NCBI GenBank assembly: GCA_030685235.1
Contig: MU839082.1
Location: 744,001-808,000, forward strand
Length of the DNA stretch: 64,000 nucleotides
Origin: Copromyces sp. CBS 386.78
Taxonomy: Eukaryota; Ascomycota; Sordariomycetes; Sordariales; Sordariaceae
Reading direction: 5' to 3'
This document shows, one piece after another, positions 36,980 through 48,099 of this stretch. The translations under genes and the position numbers were made by a program. Every line of letters starts with the position of its first letter. Position 1 is the stretch's first letter. The notes beneath the pieces are model-generated. The model saw only the letters and a program-made list of their open reading frames with translations, had not been told where the DNA came from and ran no database searches.

Positions 36980-37126
36980 TTCCTTCCTTTTATTATTTAA
37001 TCCTTCCCTTTATTACTTATTCCTTCCCTTTATTACTTGCTCCTTCTATTTACTATTTACTCCTTCTATTCACTGCCTACTCCTTCTATTTATTACCCGC
37101 TCCTTCCTTTTACTACCCGCTCCTTT
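36980..37126. repeat. 20-bp tandem repeat, seven copies (CTCCTTCTATTTACTATTTA type)
   Basis: Units start every 20 bp from 36980, for example ATCCTTCCCTTTATTACTTA and CTCCTTCTATTTATTACCCG. The pyrimidine-rich plus strand keeps a spurious 88-codon frame open (36912-37178). It is not a coding gene. Confidence 0.92.
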
Positions 37127-37179
37127 AGCATTCTTACGGCTATATCCTAGCGGTTATATTCTAAATTATTTTATATAAT

Positions 37180-37640
37180 TAGATTTTATAAATAAATTAA
37201 CGTATTGTAACCTTTATTTTAAAGCTTTCTATATACTTCGTTAAAAGTTTTTAGGAATTTCCTTTAAGCGTTCGACCGATTGCCGATAATTAGGAATACG
37301 TAGGGCGCTTTATATATAATATACGCTAGAACGAAAATAGTATTTTCTAATATATTATATTTTAAAATAATTTCCGACGCTTTAAGGGCTCTAACTACTA
37401 ATAAGGATCTTTAAAATAATTATAATAATATAAGATTCGGCGGGAGTAAATTAAATTTAGGCTCCTAAAGTTATTTAGCTAATTAATTAGGTACAATATA
37501 GTAATATAATTAAGTAAAAGGTATATTTTACAGGCGGAGCCAGGATATAACACGCCTTAATTCCTTCGCGCTAAAGTAATAATAGTAGCCAGCCGATGAA
37601 ATTATTGGATGTTCTTATATAGGCGCTTATTAGAACCCGT
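37180..37640 (-). pseudogene. Helitron accessory protein 2, second shorter copy
   Basis: DNA at 37190-37250 matches 35158-35218 (ATTAACGTATTRTAACC, then CTTTCTATATACTTCG against CTTCCTATATACTTCG). DNA at 37611-37670 matches 36175-36240 (TTCTTATATAGGC). The minus-strand reading includes TFNEVYRKL and GNRSNA. The two copies are in direct orientation, so this is a duplication inside the Helitron with an internal deletion in one copy. Confidence 0.55.
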
Positions 37641-37849
37641 AGCCTCGAAAAAAGTTTGGTAAGGATGGTATTAATACTATAGAGCCGGGTAGTTGGTAAT
37701 ATTATAAGGGATGATAAAAAACGTGCTATTCTATATTAATATCGTTTATTTCATTTGAAATGGGTTTGAAGAATAAGGTAAAGTAACGTTAAAAATAAAA
37801 AGGCGGTCGTCTATAGGATAAAGGTAAATAGTAGTTATAAAAAGGCGGT

Positions 37850-40800
37850 CGTCCGTGTAGGAACGCGTATTAATTACATACGGGCGAAGTCGATTAGGTA
37901 GGATCGAAGTGCCTGGTTTTAATAATAGGATTATAAATTGCCCTAATTATACTACCGGAGCTGGAGCAGGCAGTATCTCTTAAAGCCGCTTTCGAATAAC
38001 GTTAAAATAACGTTCAACTAAGGCTTTACTACTCTTCGTCCGGATAGCATTAATATTAAAGGGGTAATCGAATATAATACCCTATAAAGTTTTTACCTTC
38101 GAAACGGCTATATATATTAAACTAAGGGAAAAATCGTCCTTAGAAATATCTAAAATAGCGGTATTAATAATTATACTTTATAATTTATATATTATAATAG
38201 TATAAGCAATAGTAATAAGAAATTACTTCCTAGTATAAAAGGTAAAGCCCCTTATATATTCCCGAATAGAACGGAAAATAAATATAATTTTAGTATTAAA
38301 TCTTTCCCATTCAAAATAAGAAGGGCCAATATAACCAGGGAAACGTATTAATAGTATATAAGGTACTACCTCTCGAAGCTGAATATTATAACGCTAAGTA
38401 ATATTATAAATAGTACCGATAATACTATTAACTAAACCCTTCTCAATCTAAACGTTCTCAGTAAATATAATTTTAATACTAATAATTAAAGGCAACTATT
38501 TATAAAAATTGGCAGCGAGATTAAAGTTAATTTCGCTAGCCTTAATACTAATATAATTAATATATATTTAAATATATAAATTACCAAATCGTTTAAAATA
38601 GTCCTAATTATAATCCTTAACCTAGGCGTTGGTTAAATATATACGTAAAGTATCTTCAAATATATTAAAATCATAGCCTTATTCTTATAGTATAGTAATT
38701 ACTTATATAGATAAAAGCTCCTAATACTCTCGAATAGGCCGGGAATATTATAAACCCTTAAGTATTGCCCGAAATACCGCTTATTTATTACCGCCTTATC
38801 GGATAATTTACTTTAATACAATAGTCCGGTCGAACAATTAATATACTAACCTTCTAACTATTTTATAGGGGGATAGGTTTTATCTAGTATTAATTAAAGC
38901 CTTTTCTATAATAAGAGGCAACTAATAGAAATCCCCGATAAGAAGAATACTTATACCGCTAAAGAATTCTTTATTACGGGTAGGAAATACCTATTTAAGC
39001 CGTTTATTTATATAATATATTATTTTAAAACTAATTATAGATTTCTCGTCTATAATAAGGTACTATAGGTAACGAAATCTTACTTATAAAGATACTAGGT
39101 CGTTAAGGTTTAAGTTTAGCAGTTCAATATTATTCTTAGATATGGGAAACCGAAGAAGCGAATGTAACGTATAACCGTTAATATTATTAGCCGCTATATT
39201 AATAGGGGTAATATATATAATAATAGGATCTTTCTAATTATTAAAGTGGCGACAGTTATTAAACGCTAATTCTTCGAGCCGGGTAGAGAGTAGTTAAATA
39301 ATATACAATTTACTAATACTACCTTTACTGTCAAACTAAATTTTAAGGGGCGTAATTAGAGGGTTCTTACTACGAAGAAAAGTTTTATAATATTCGATAA
39401 AAGTATTATAAATAAGGCGTTACTCTAGGTTAAAGCTAATTACAATAATATTAATAACTTCCTCGGCTTCGAAAATATTAAGGTTATTAACCTTTATACC
39501 CTTCTAATAATTTAGGATATTCGATATAATACTGTTATATTTACTATAATAAACTATCTAATCGTATTCTAAATTAATAGGACGACGGTTAAGTATATTA
39601 ATATCTTTATTAGCGCTTATAGGCTAGTTAAAGGCTTTTTAAATTATATGTATCTATTTATCTTATTGTACTTCTTCGTCTAACGGTATAACTTCGATAT
39701 TATCTTCGGGCGGGGGCTCAAATAACTCGCTATAGTAATTATATTTATAATAATTATAAATCTTTCGATATCGGTTATATACTTTAGACCATATTTAATA
39801 TTATACCCTATTAATTACTTTTAAATTAGTATTAAAACGATAAAAGTAATGGAATATTATTTTAATACGGTAGAAGTCCTAATAAGAATTAAATATAATA
39901 TCCCCCTTATACTTAAGTATATATTTTAATATACGGGGCTCTTTATAAAAACGCTACGGCCTAGCATTCTAATTAGTATAAGTACAAAATTGAAAATATA
40001 TTAATTTATTGAATTAAAGACTATATTAAAAATATTTATCGTATTAGGTAATATATGCCCGGACTTCGTTATCAATACTAACGGCAAACCGGTTCTAGGC
40101 TTCCTTAGGTTGATAGTCTATTAATTAGATTACTTTCGTACCTTCGTATAGAAGTAAATAGAAAAGGTGATAATAGACCTTTTAAGCAGATTAGTCTCGT
40201 TTTAAAAGTAATTTATTTATAAGTTTGGTAGTAAATAAAAGTAGCGGTCTACAGCTAAAAATGCGAGGAAGGACCTAAATTACGAACTGTTAATAAGATA
40301 GGGATTTAGTTTCGGCCTTGGAGTAATATTTAATAATATAGTAAAATATAGTTTTAATGCTAGTATATAGAGAGATATCTATATTCACTAATTAACCTAA
40401 GGATATAGTAGGGTTCTAATTATTAATATAGGTGTCGTTACGTATAGTATTAAATATATTATAAAGGGGGTTAAATCCCTATATAATATGCGGACGGTTA
40501 TATATATTTCGAAGGAAGTTAAAATAGTATATAACTTCTTCGTTTATTAAACCGTTAGGAAATTTACGGTATTATAAATAGTATATTATATTATATTAAT
40601 ACCGGTTTATATAATTAATAATATAAAATAGCGTAGCGAAGGTTAATTGTTTATACTCCCCTATATAAATAGTAAACATATTGCCTTCGGCCGTATTAAG
40701 AGTTTTATAAGGCTTTAGGTTAATAACTATAATATAAATATTTTAAAAAGTAGTAAATATATCTTTACTTTTAGCTATTTCAAGCTAGGCTTTAGATATA

Positions 40801-43500
40801 CCTTTATACTAATAAAGATTATAATTATAAGAACTACCGCGAACCTGCTATTTATACCGGTCTTAATAATTAATAATATAGAACTTCGGTTTAAGGATAT
40901 ACTCCCGAAATATATTGTACCTCTTCTAAAAATATTATATACTAATTATTAAATTATTACGAAAATTCTCCTATATAATCTTATTCCGCTAACGCTCGTT
41001 ACTATCTAGCTATTTATTATACCGAGGTATAAGCTTAATTAACGATTACTAACATAAATTAGCGGGGGTAAAAATTATAAAGAGGGAGGGTATACTAAAC
41101 CTATAAATAAATATTTCTAAATTCTATCTTTTAATTCCCTAATAGGGCTGGGTACTACGTAGAATATTTATATACTTTATAATAGATTTAAGGATTTGCT
41201 CCCCTTAGTCCATACGGCCTTCGAATACGGCCTTAAATTCTTTAATTTAAAGAATACCCTATTTAACGTTATAACGAATATAAAAAGAGTTCTTCTAATT
41301 GACTTGGCCGCGTATTAAAGTATTAAAAGCAATAAAATAAAAATGGAGGTAGCGAATATAACGGCTATCCTTCTACTTTATAATATATTTAATATAATTA
41401 CCGTATAATACTTCGTATAAATATTAGGTAATAAAGTCGGCCTTACTTTAGGGATATAGGGTTAAGAATATTTAAGAAAGTAATAATTATAATTTATTAA
41501 ATTTACTAATAGGGGTAGGCTTAATAAATCCTAGTATTTATATAAAATTACGAATACGACCTTACTTATTAAAATCCGGCTCTAATTCCAGTCTGGCTTA
41601 TACTTCTACCTTTAATATTAGCGGAGAAGATAGGAAGTCGGGGGTAGTAAGTAAATTAGAAGTAGAAAATAGAAAGTCGGGATTAAAAGCCGGAGCCGGG
41701 GTAGCCGGAGCCAGGGCCTAAATTAAAATAAAATACGGAGGAAATTCGGGACTATAAATAAAACCGAAATTAATATATTAAAAAGGTAATTATTTAATTC
41801 GCTATTATTTATACCCTTAACTATTTAATTAATTAATAAATTAATTTAACTACACTTAATTAACTATAAGGTTTAATATAGCAGCAACTTCCTCGTCTTC
41901 AACTTCGTTAAACTCATTATTTTCGTTAATTTTAATATTTTCCTTAAAAATATAGAGAATAAGCCGGTTAAAGACATTACTATCCTTAAATAACTAGAAG
42001 AGACGGCCGTAATTAATAATAATATTACAATACTTAAAATAATTATCTTTTAAATAATCTAATTAAATTTGAATATTTTATTTATTAATATAATAATTTC
42101 TTTAAAATTACCGTTATATCTAATCTTAATTATATATATTCTAAGGGTAAAATATAATAATATTTAATTCTTTAAGTAGAAGGAATAAACGGTTATAAAC
42201 TAAACCAACGTCTCGGAGAAAATTAATAATATAATTATAATATTTATATTACGCCCCCCTAATAAAATAAACGTCGATATAAATATAAACCCGTATAATC
42301 AATTACTCTTCAATAGGTATAAGCACTAATAGACCCGGATTAATATCGCCGAAATCTATATAATTTTCAGCGGAGTAAAAGGGCACGTCTCTAAGCCGCT
42401 CATTTTTCCGCTTATTAAAATAATATTTATATATACTACGCTTAAAATATAAATCTAACTACTTCTTATAATATAAAATACATTCCTCCTATTTAATATT
42501 AAATATAATATTATTAAATTTATTTATATAACCTTCGTTATACTTAAGGATTACTTTATATTAAAGGTAGGGGTTATAGTTAGGTATAAAGGGAGGATAC
42601 TATTAATAAAAAGGGGGATTAGGATAAAATATATACTTTTAGTCTATTAAATCCTCTAATTATAATTAAAGGATTATAAATTCGGGCTATATTATATCTA
42701 AGTTTATATTATTAAGCGTAGTAAGCGTTCTTAGGATAGCCGCTTAAGGCCGGGGGGTCTTAGGCGGCGCCGGTATACCTATAATAGGACTTCGACAAAA
42801 GGGTATTAGGATTTAAAAAGACGAAAAGGGGAACTAGGACTAGGATAATAGTATATCCTATAACTATAATAACAAGAAATTAATATTATTATAATAATTA
42901 TCTTCTTTCCCTTTATTATTTTAATTATCCTAAAGATAGCCTAAGCATCGAACTATTTTATAGCTATTAATATCGATAAATTCGCTACGGCGCTATTAGC
43001 GCTAATATTAGCGGTAAATAACTTATTCTATAAATATATTTTAATTAACTAGAAAAAAATAATATTCAATTTAATAAATATACCGGATTCCCTATCTACG
43101 TTAATACCAATATTAATACAATATATATAAAAGTATACAAAATTTTAATTTTAATAGCGGACGTTTATTAGCCGTATAAGACTATAATTTTTATATTCAA
43201 ATTAAATATTAGGATCGTTACCGTCGTTACCGTCCCCGGCGTCTACGTAACTACCTAATATCCTAATAAGATTATTCGATATCAATATATTAGGGAATAA
43301 TTAAGCAAGGTTATATAATATTCGGAGGGATAGTATAAGTAAAACCTCCGTATTATAACGCCGGCGATTATAATAATCCCTACGGATAATTTTATAGGCT
43401 CGTCGAACTTACGTCGTAAAGGGTGAATTTTAAAGGTCTATACCTCCTTAAAAGAACGAAGGCCCTAGTATTCGTATTCCCGGTATATACTATACTTTTA
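37850..43500 (-). pseudogene. Helitron RepHel (Helitron_N domain, HUH Rep, PIF1 helicase)
   Basis: The rolling-circle transposase nicks and unwinds DNA for transposition. Domains on the minus strand, N to C: Helitron_N at about 42430-42120 (SAENYIDFGDINPGLLVLIP, then INFLRDVG); a Pro-rich linker near 41740-41590; Rep with the HUH motif at 40841-40819, reading RGSSYNY where both His of the family have become Tyr; then NPTISLG and DISLYTSIK near 40410-40350. The PIF1 helicase has a degraded Walker A at 39323-39301, AANNINGYTLHSLLRFP near 39200-39140, IIDEKS at 39060-39037, LLIGDFY near 38935-38915 and AVSKVKTL near 38115-38085. The order is that of Helitron RepHel proteins. Stops are TAA/TAG. 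The N-terminal start and C-terminal end are approximate. Confidence 0.93.
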
Positions 43501-44370
43501 TACGTATATAACTATTAATAATAATATTCTATATTAATAATTAAGGCGGAATAGCGGATATAGGGGCTAAGGACTATAGACGATATATTGCAAGCGCAAT
43601 AGGAAGCGCTATAAAAGCTCCCTAGAAGGGATTAAGAACCGGCGCTAGTATAATAGGAAGTAGCATAACGGGAGGCGGCGCTATAGAAGCCCTATAAATA
43701 GGATTAGGTACCAGCGCAATAGAAATACCAATAATAATTGGAAGTTCTATAATAGTAAATCGATTATAAATATATTTAATAGCTAAAGAAAAATTCCGTT
43801 AACATTAACCCTATATATTATAATATTAAAAATATTATTAAATTAATTAATTTAAATCCCGCCTTCTAACGAATTTAACTAAAGGGAAATTCCTCCTATA
43901 AATCTTATATTCCTATAGTTAGTCTTCTATTTCGTTATCTTAAAAACCCTATCCAAATAGGGGAAATTAGGTTAATAATAAAAGCTAAGAGCTAGAAAGA
44001 TTATTAATAAAAGCTATATTTTATAAAGCTATAGATAATACATAAAACGTTAATATAAAAGAATATTATAATTTTAAATATATAAATATAAATAATAAAA
44101 TTACTATATTAATCGGTATTACCTTACAAATACGCTAATTATATAAAATAATATTATTTTAGATAAATCGCATATATAAAAAGGAAATCAATTATATATA
44201 ATTGATTTCAATTATCGATAATCGCTTATATAGTCGCTCGTAGTAAATAATCGTTAAATTTACTTAATTAATAAATAGGGTACGAAAAAGCAGTATTTAA
44301 TTAGGTAGAATCGACGTCGATTATATAGAAGCGAAGGCGGGTAGCTACGACTACAATACGATTTAGGAAA
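43501..44370. other. Helitron 5' non-coding region
   Basis: RIP-altered DNA upstream of RepHel on its strand. It contains repeated short GC-rich words such as AGGAAGCGCTATA and AGGAAGTAGCATA near 43600-43680. It is a probable promoter and leader region. Confidence 0.4.
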
Positions 44371-44379
44371 GGTTTTGTA

Positions 44380-44674
44380 AATTCAAACCAAGGGGCTAGG
44401 GTTGTAAGACCCGGGGGACCCCTCCGGGGACCCCCGTATATCCACTATCACAGGCGCGAAAATTCTGACCAATGACAGGAACGGATTACGTGCACGGGCT
44501 GCGAAAAATTCTAACCAATCCAAGTTGAGGAATCCAAATAGGAGAGACCAATCACAGCACGAAAAACTTACAGGGATTATTAACAAGGGTCTCACCCCAT
44601 TATAGAGAAGCTCCGCTATGCTCGCTCACTTCGTGTAAACACTTCTTTCTCTAGACCATAACAGCTGCGCTTCA
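44380..44674 (-). other. RIP-free 5' terminus of the Helitron with strong hairpin
   Basis: About 290 bp keep normal composition. GGGGGACCCC TCC GGGGACCCCC at about 44411-44433 forms a near-perfect GC hairpin. ACTTCGTGTAAACACTTCTT near 44627-44646 is a second imperfect palindrome. The terminal inverted repeat follows. It carries a spurious short ORF. Confidence 0.7.
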
Positions 44675-46437
44675 AATATAAAGGCGATAAATGCCTCCTA
44701 ATAAAGAATAAGGTTTTACTAAAAAAGGATATTTTCGTTAACAATTCCTACGTTTTAGAAAATAAGGGAAATCCGGATGTTTTCGTTAAAATAATATACT
44801 TTTATAATTTAAAAACTATAGACAAAATATTAATAAATAATTTAATAATAGAGATTTACAAGAAATTAACCCTTCTTTAAAACGTATTCGCTTATTTAAC
44901 GGACCTAATAAGGAAAGCGTAATTAAAAGAAGTTAAAGGGAGTTTTAAAAAATTCTCGTTCGTAGAATACCGCATTATATAGGGCCGGATCTATTATTAT
45001 AGTTCGGTTTTCCTTAACCCTAGAAACGTTAAAGTCTACTATTAATTAATTTACTATACTTACAATACGTTAGGAGTAAGGTAATTAGGGAGGGAAAAAA
45101 TTTATAACCTTCTCTTCCAATCTTTCTTTTAGCCGGGGATATACAATATAGTAAAAACATACTATAAAATTTGCTTAACGTATATAAAGACGAAGTTATT
45201 ATAATACGCGCTATATAGGTTTTTAAAGTTATTATTAATACTTTTCGCTCTATAGAAAGATATTTCTATTAATTACATTATATTATTAACGCTTTACGAA
45301 CGCTACAAATAAGTATTCCAATACGTCGCAATAATTATTAATAAATTAATAAAGATATAGTATTTTATCCTTATAATAGGGTTAACCGCAAAGGAATTAA
45401 CGGACTACTTTATAAAGCGGATCTATAATATCTATAATTTACTTAATATTATTATATCTAATTAGGGTTCCTAATTTATTTTGTAATTTTAGAGAACGTT
45501 ATTAATAAGGCTAGAAATTAATTTTACGCCCTCCTCCGCTTTTTACCCAACTACGAACGGATAAACGGAACGTATTAATATAGAAATAGAAAAATACCTA
45601 TAAACTTTTATTAATTAAGTATAAAACGATTAAATCGATTAATTACTAATAGCGGAATTTATTACTAATAATTTAATTTTAAAAATAATAGGAATTTCAC
45701 TATTTTTTACTAATTATAAATTCCATCCCCGGATAGGGGTCGAGCCCGCTATACTATACCCCCCCAAAACATTAAAAACCTAATAAAATAAATATTTTAA
45801 GGTTATTAAAATTGTTAACTAATTTAAAACGGTTTTAAATTATATAACAATTAAAGTAAAGGAAACGTAGAAGTAATATAAGGATAATACTAATGAAAGG
45901 AGATCGGATACCCTGTAATATAAAATCGGGGATAAAGTTTTATTAAATATAAAGAATTTCGAAACCGGAAGACCGTATATTAAATTAATTCCGTTCCGGG
46001 AAAGGTTATTCAAAATTTTAAAAGCTAATAATTATACAATTACTCTTCGATTCCTAATTAATATAAAGTATAATCCTATATTTTATATTAATAAAATAAA
46101 ATTTTAGGAAGGACGTACCGAAGGGGATATAAAGGTAAATTAAAGGAAAATTATAAAGCGGACGGATAACGGGAAAAATTCTATCGAATAGGATTTTGAT
46201 AATATAAGCGGCTATAAATGGAATTTAAAGAATAAACGATAAAAATACTACGTTTTATAAGTATTATTATATATACTAAATTAGTAAAAACGGGCTAACG
46301 TCGCGATATACCCGGAAGCGGTATAGAAATTCTACGAAAATTATTTAAACGAGCCGGCGCTATTAGATTAGATTATTATAGAAAAGCAGCGTAAAGTAAT
46401 AACGGACCGGTAATTAGTAAGAGCGGACTAGCCGCTA
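44675..46437 (+). pseudogene. Gypsy element 2, pol 3' part (integrase)
   Basis: The frame resumes as YKGDKCLL. The integrase core is well preserved: IIINKLIKI near 45330-45360 (first Asp region), IIISN at about 45445 followed by the GSQF-type segment, then SSAFYPTTNG at 45535-45564 and TERINIEIEKYL directly after. Further on, PSPDRG near 45726 matches the conserved segment downstream of the core. The C-terminal part runs to the solo LTR. It would insert element cDNA; the catalytic Asp codons are changed to Asn. Confidence 0.88.
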
Positions 46438-46442
46438 CTAAT

Positions 46443-46634
46443 TGTCACAGTACCATATGGCATGGTCTCGCACCTCTGGCGTTCCGGTACTGCAGCCCGG
46501 CAGTTCTCCAGCCGTGTCTCCACTCGGTCCATGTATATAGTCTGGGAGCAGAGTCTTCGCTGCTCTCTTCTGATCTTCTCCTCTTCGTGCAATATTACGT
46601 CTTCTCCAAGTCCTCTCTGGTCGGCATCGTAACA
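46443..46634. mobile_element. 192-bp solo LTR with perfect 5-bp TSD
   Basis: Begins TGTCACAGTACC and ends GCATCGTAACA (TG...CA), flanked by CTAAT at 46438-46442 and 46635-46639. It is unmutated and GC-rich inside a RIP-saturated host. Its first eight bases match those of the Gypsy element 2 and 3 LTRs (TGTCACAG), so it is probably from a related Gypsy family. It likely formed by recombination between the two LTRs of a complete insertion. A spurious 65-codon minus ORF covers it. Confidence 0.93.
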
Positions 46635-46821
46635 CTAATAGAGGTAAAAGCGGATTAGCCGGTACTAACGGGAAATACGGAGTATAGAAAATTAAAGAAG
46701 TCGCCGCGCAAAGTAGTAACGGCTATAGAGGCTTTTATAGAATAGATTAAATAATTAATAGGTATTTTAATCGTTTTATATATTATTAATTAATTATATA
46801 ACTTCTTTTAGTCCGGGGTAA

Positions 46822-47129
46822 TATTATAGGGTTAGCCTTATAATAGTTTAGAGTATACGGTTAGTAATTATCGGAGCTAGGGATTAGGCTATAGCTCCGA
46901 ATATAGTATAAGGCTATTACGGCCTTTATAGAAGGCTACGATAGCCTTATTATCGCTATCGCTATATAGGTTGTGCTAGCTCTATAGCACTTATAAAATT
47001 ACTACAGAACTAATCTCCTAGATTAGCCTCTATAAAGACCAATCTAGGATCGCACCTTTAAACCTTTCCTCTTACTCCTTCGTGCAATTACGTATATTAT
47101 TACCTACCTTGTGCCTTTGCACCGTGATA
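46822..47129 (+). repeat. 3' LTR of Gypsy element 2 (308 bp)
   Basis: Starts TATTATAGGG and ends CCGTGATA. It is colinear with 25969-26276 over the full length. Here the inner (left) half is RIP-altered and the outer (right) half is preserved, for example CCTTGTGCCTTTGCACC at 47107-47123. Confidence 0.93.
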
Positions 47130-47531
47130 TTGTTTAGATCCTTATTTTATTTTTATTAAATCTTTATTTTAAAGTTAGCTTTATTAAATTATTATTTTAT
47201 TTTATATTTTATTTTATTGGATACGTATTTAATATAATTAATTTTTTAAAATTAGAAAATATTTTACTCCCGTTCCCTTATTTACTAATTATACCCTATT
47301 TCAATCTTATTTTAATTTACTAGCTACTAATAAGCTATATAGAAGTAACTACTTAATTCGGGCTTTATTTATATAGAGCCTCAAAGAATAAAATAGAAAA
47401 TTAGAAATTAATTTTTTAAATAATTTAATTATTTAACCAATTAACGTATAATACTATTTAAAAAACTTCCGAATCCCCGTTTTTAAATTATTAAATACGC
47501 CTTTAACTTTTATTATAGGGGGTATATATAG
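47130..47531. other. Old AT-rich DNA between Gypsy elements 2 and 3
   Basis: Includes the two target-site duplications. It has T-rich near-repeats (TTATTTTATTTT) and no recognised gene. It continues after 56189. Confidence 0.5.
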
Positions 47532-47876
47532 TGTCACAGGGTTATCTGTAACTGACTAACCGTCCTATATCGCTGCCTTCACTACGGCAATGGTTGCCGG
47601 GTTAATAGCATGCTCTGATTGGCTGCAGAGACCCAGCATAGTAGATACGGCTAAACGCATCTAATATCTAACTGGCTACGGTTGTTAGCCTACCCCTATC
47701 GCTAAGGCTATATAAACTATATTAGTTTATAAAATAATCTATAGGATAATTAGGCTATACGGGCTATATACTTACTATATATAAATAGCTATTAAAGCTC
47801 CCCTAAATAGCTTCCTCTTCCTTATATAATTATAAATATCTTTATAAATATTTAACGTTCGCCTTACCCTATAATA
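47532..47876 (+). repeat. 5' LTR of Gypsy element 3 (345 bp)
   Basis: Starts TGTCACAGGG and ends TATAATA (from GTGACA). The first ~160 bp are nearly unmutated (CTCTGATTGGCTGCAGAG at 47613-47630). The part next to gag is fully RIP-altered. Confidence 0.94.
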
Positions 47877-48099
47877 ATTAATTATATTTAATTATTACGC
47901 TACGAATATTTTTTTTTTAAATATACGTTATTTAGTATAATTAGGCGACGTTATTAATCGCTAGAGAATAGGAGGCTACGAAGGCCCGAATTTATAATTC
48001 TAAATAATGATAATATTATTATAAATAAAGGTATCCTCCTAAACGCCCCGTAGTAAATTTAATTATTAAGATATATTACGGATAACGACGTTGAAGTAC

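Larger units (their letters stand above)
30891..44674 (-). mobile_element. ~13.78-kb Helitron of the terminal-inverted-repeat (Helentron/Helitron2) type
   Basis: A rolling-circle transposon splits the pol frame of Gypsy element 2. Its ends are inverted: TTGAAGCGCAGTTGTTATAG at 30891 against CTATGGTCTAGA-side sequence ending AGCTGCGCTTCAA at 44675. Similarity covers about 23 bp. Removing 30891-44673 (or 30892-44674) joins GGKNL to YKGDK in frame with no target duplication, as expected for a Helitron. The first option places the element between T and T on its coding strand, the Helitron2 target. It encodes Rep and PIF1 helicase domains on the minus strand and has a 56-bp tandem array at its 3' end. 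The length is large for the class. Confidence 0.9.
25969..47129 (+). mobile_element. Ty3/Gypsy element 2, 21.2 kb including nested insertions
   Basis: Two 308-bp LTRs in direct orientation (25969-26276 and 46822-47129) flank gag and pol on the plus strand. The flanks TTATT (25964-25968) and TTGTT (47130-47134) are a 5-bp target-site duplication differing by one RIP-type change. Subtracting the Helitron and the solo LTR leaves about 7.2 kb, normal for a fungal Gypsy element. A GTCCGGGG purine-rich stretch at 46811-46818 serves as polypurine tract. Confidence 0.93.

Noticed and set aside
36912..37178. Plus-strand frame of 88 codons rich in Leu, Phe and Ser
   Set aside because: It is the pyrimidine-rich strand of the 20-bp tandem repeat and lies opposite the Helitron coding strand.
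30891..44675. MULE or other cut-and-paste transposon on the basis of inverted ends
   Set aside because: The coding content is HUH Rep plus PIF1, and the host frame is restored without a target duplication, which fits a Helitron.
46438..46635. Minus-strand frame of 65 codons in a GC-rich patch
   Set aside because: The patch is a solo LTR with perfect TSD; the frame coincides with it and has no protein features.
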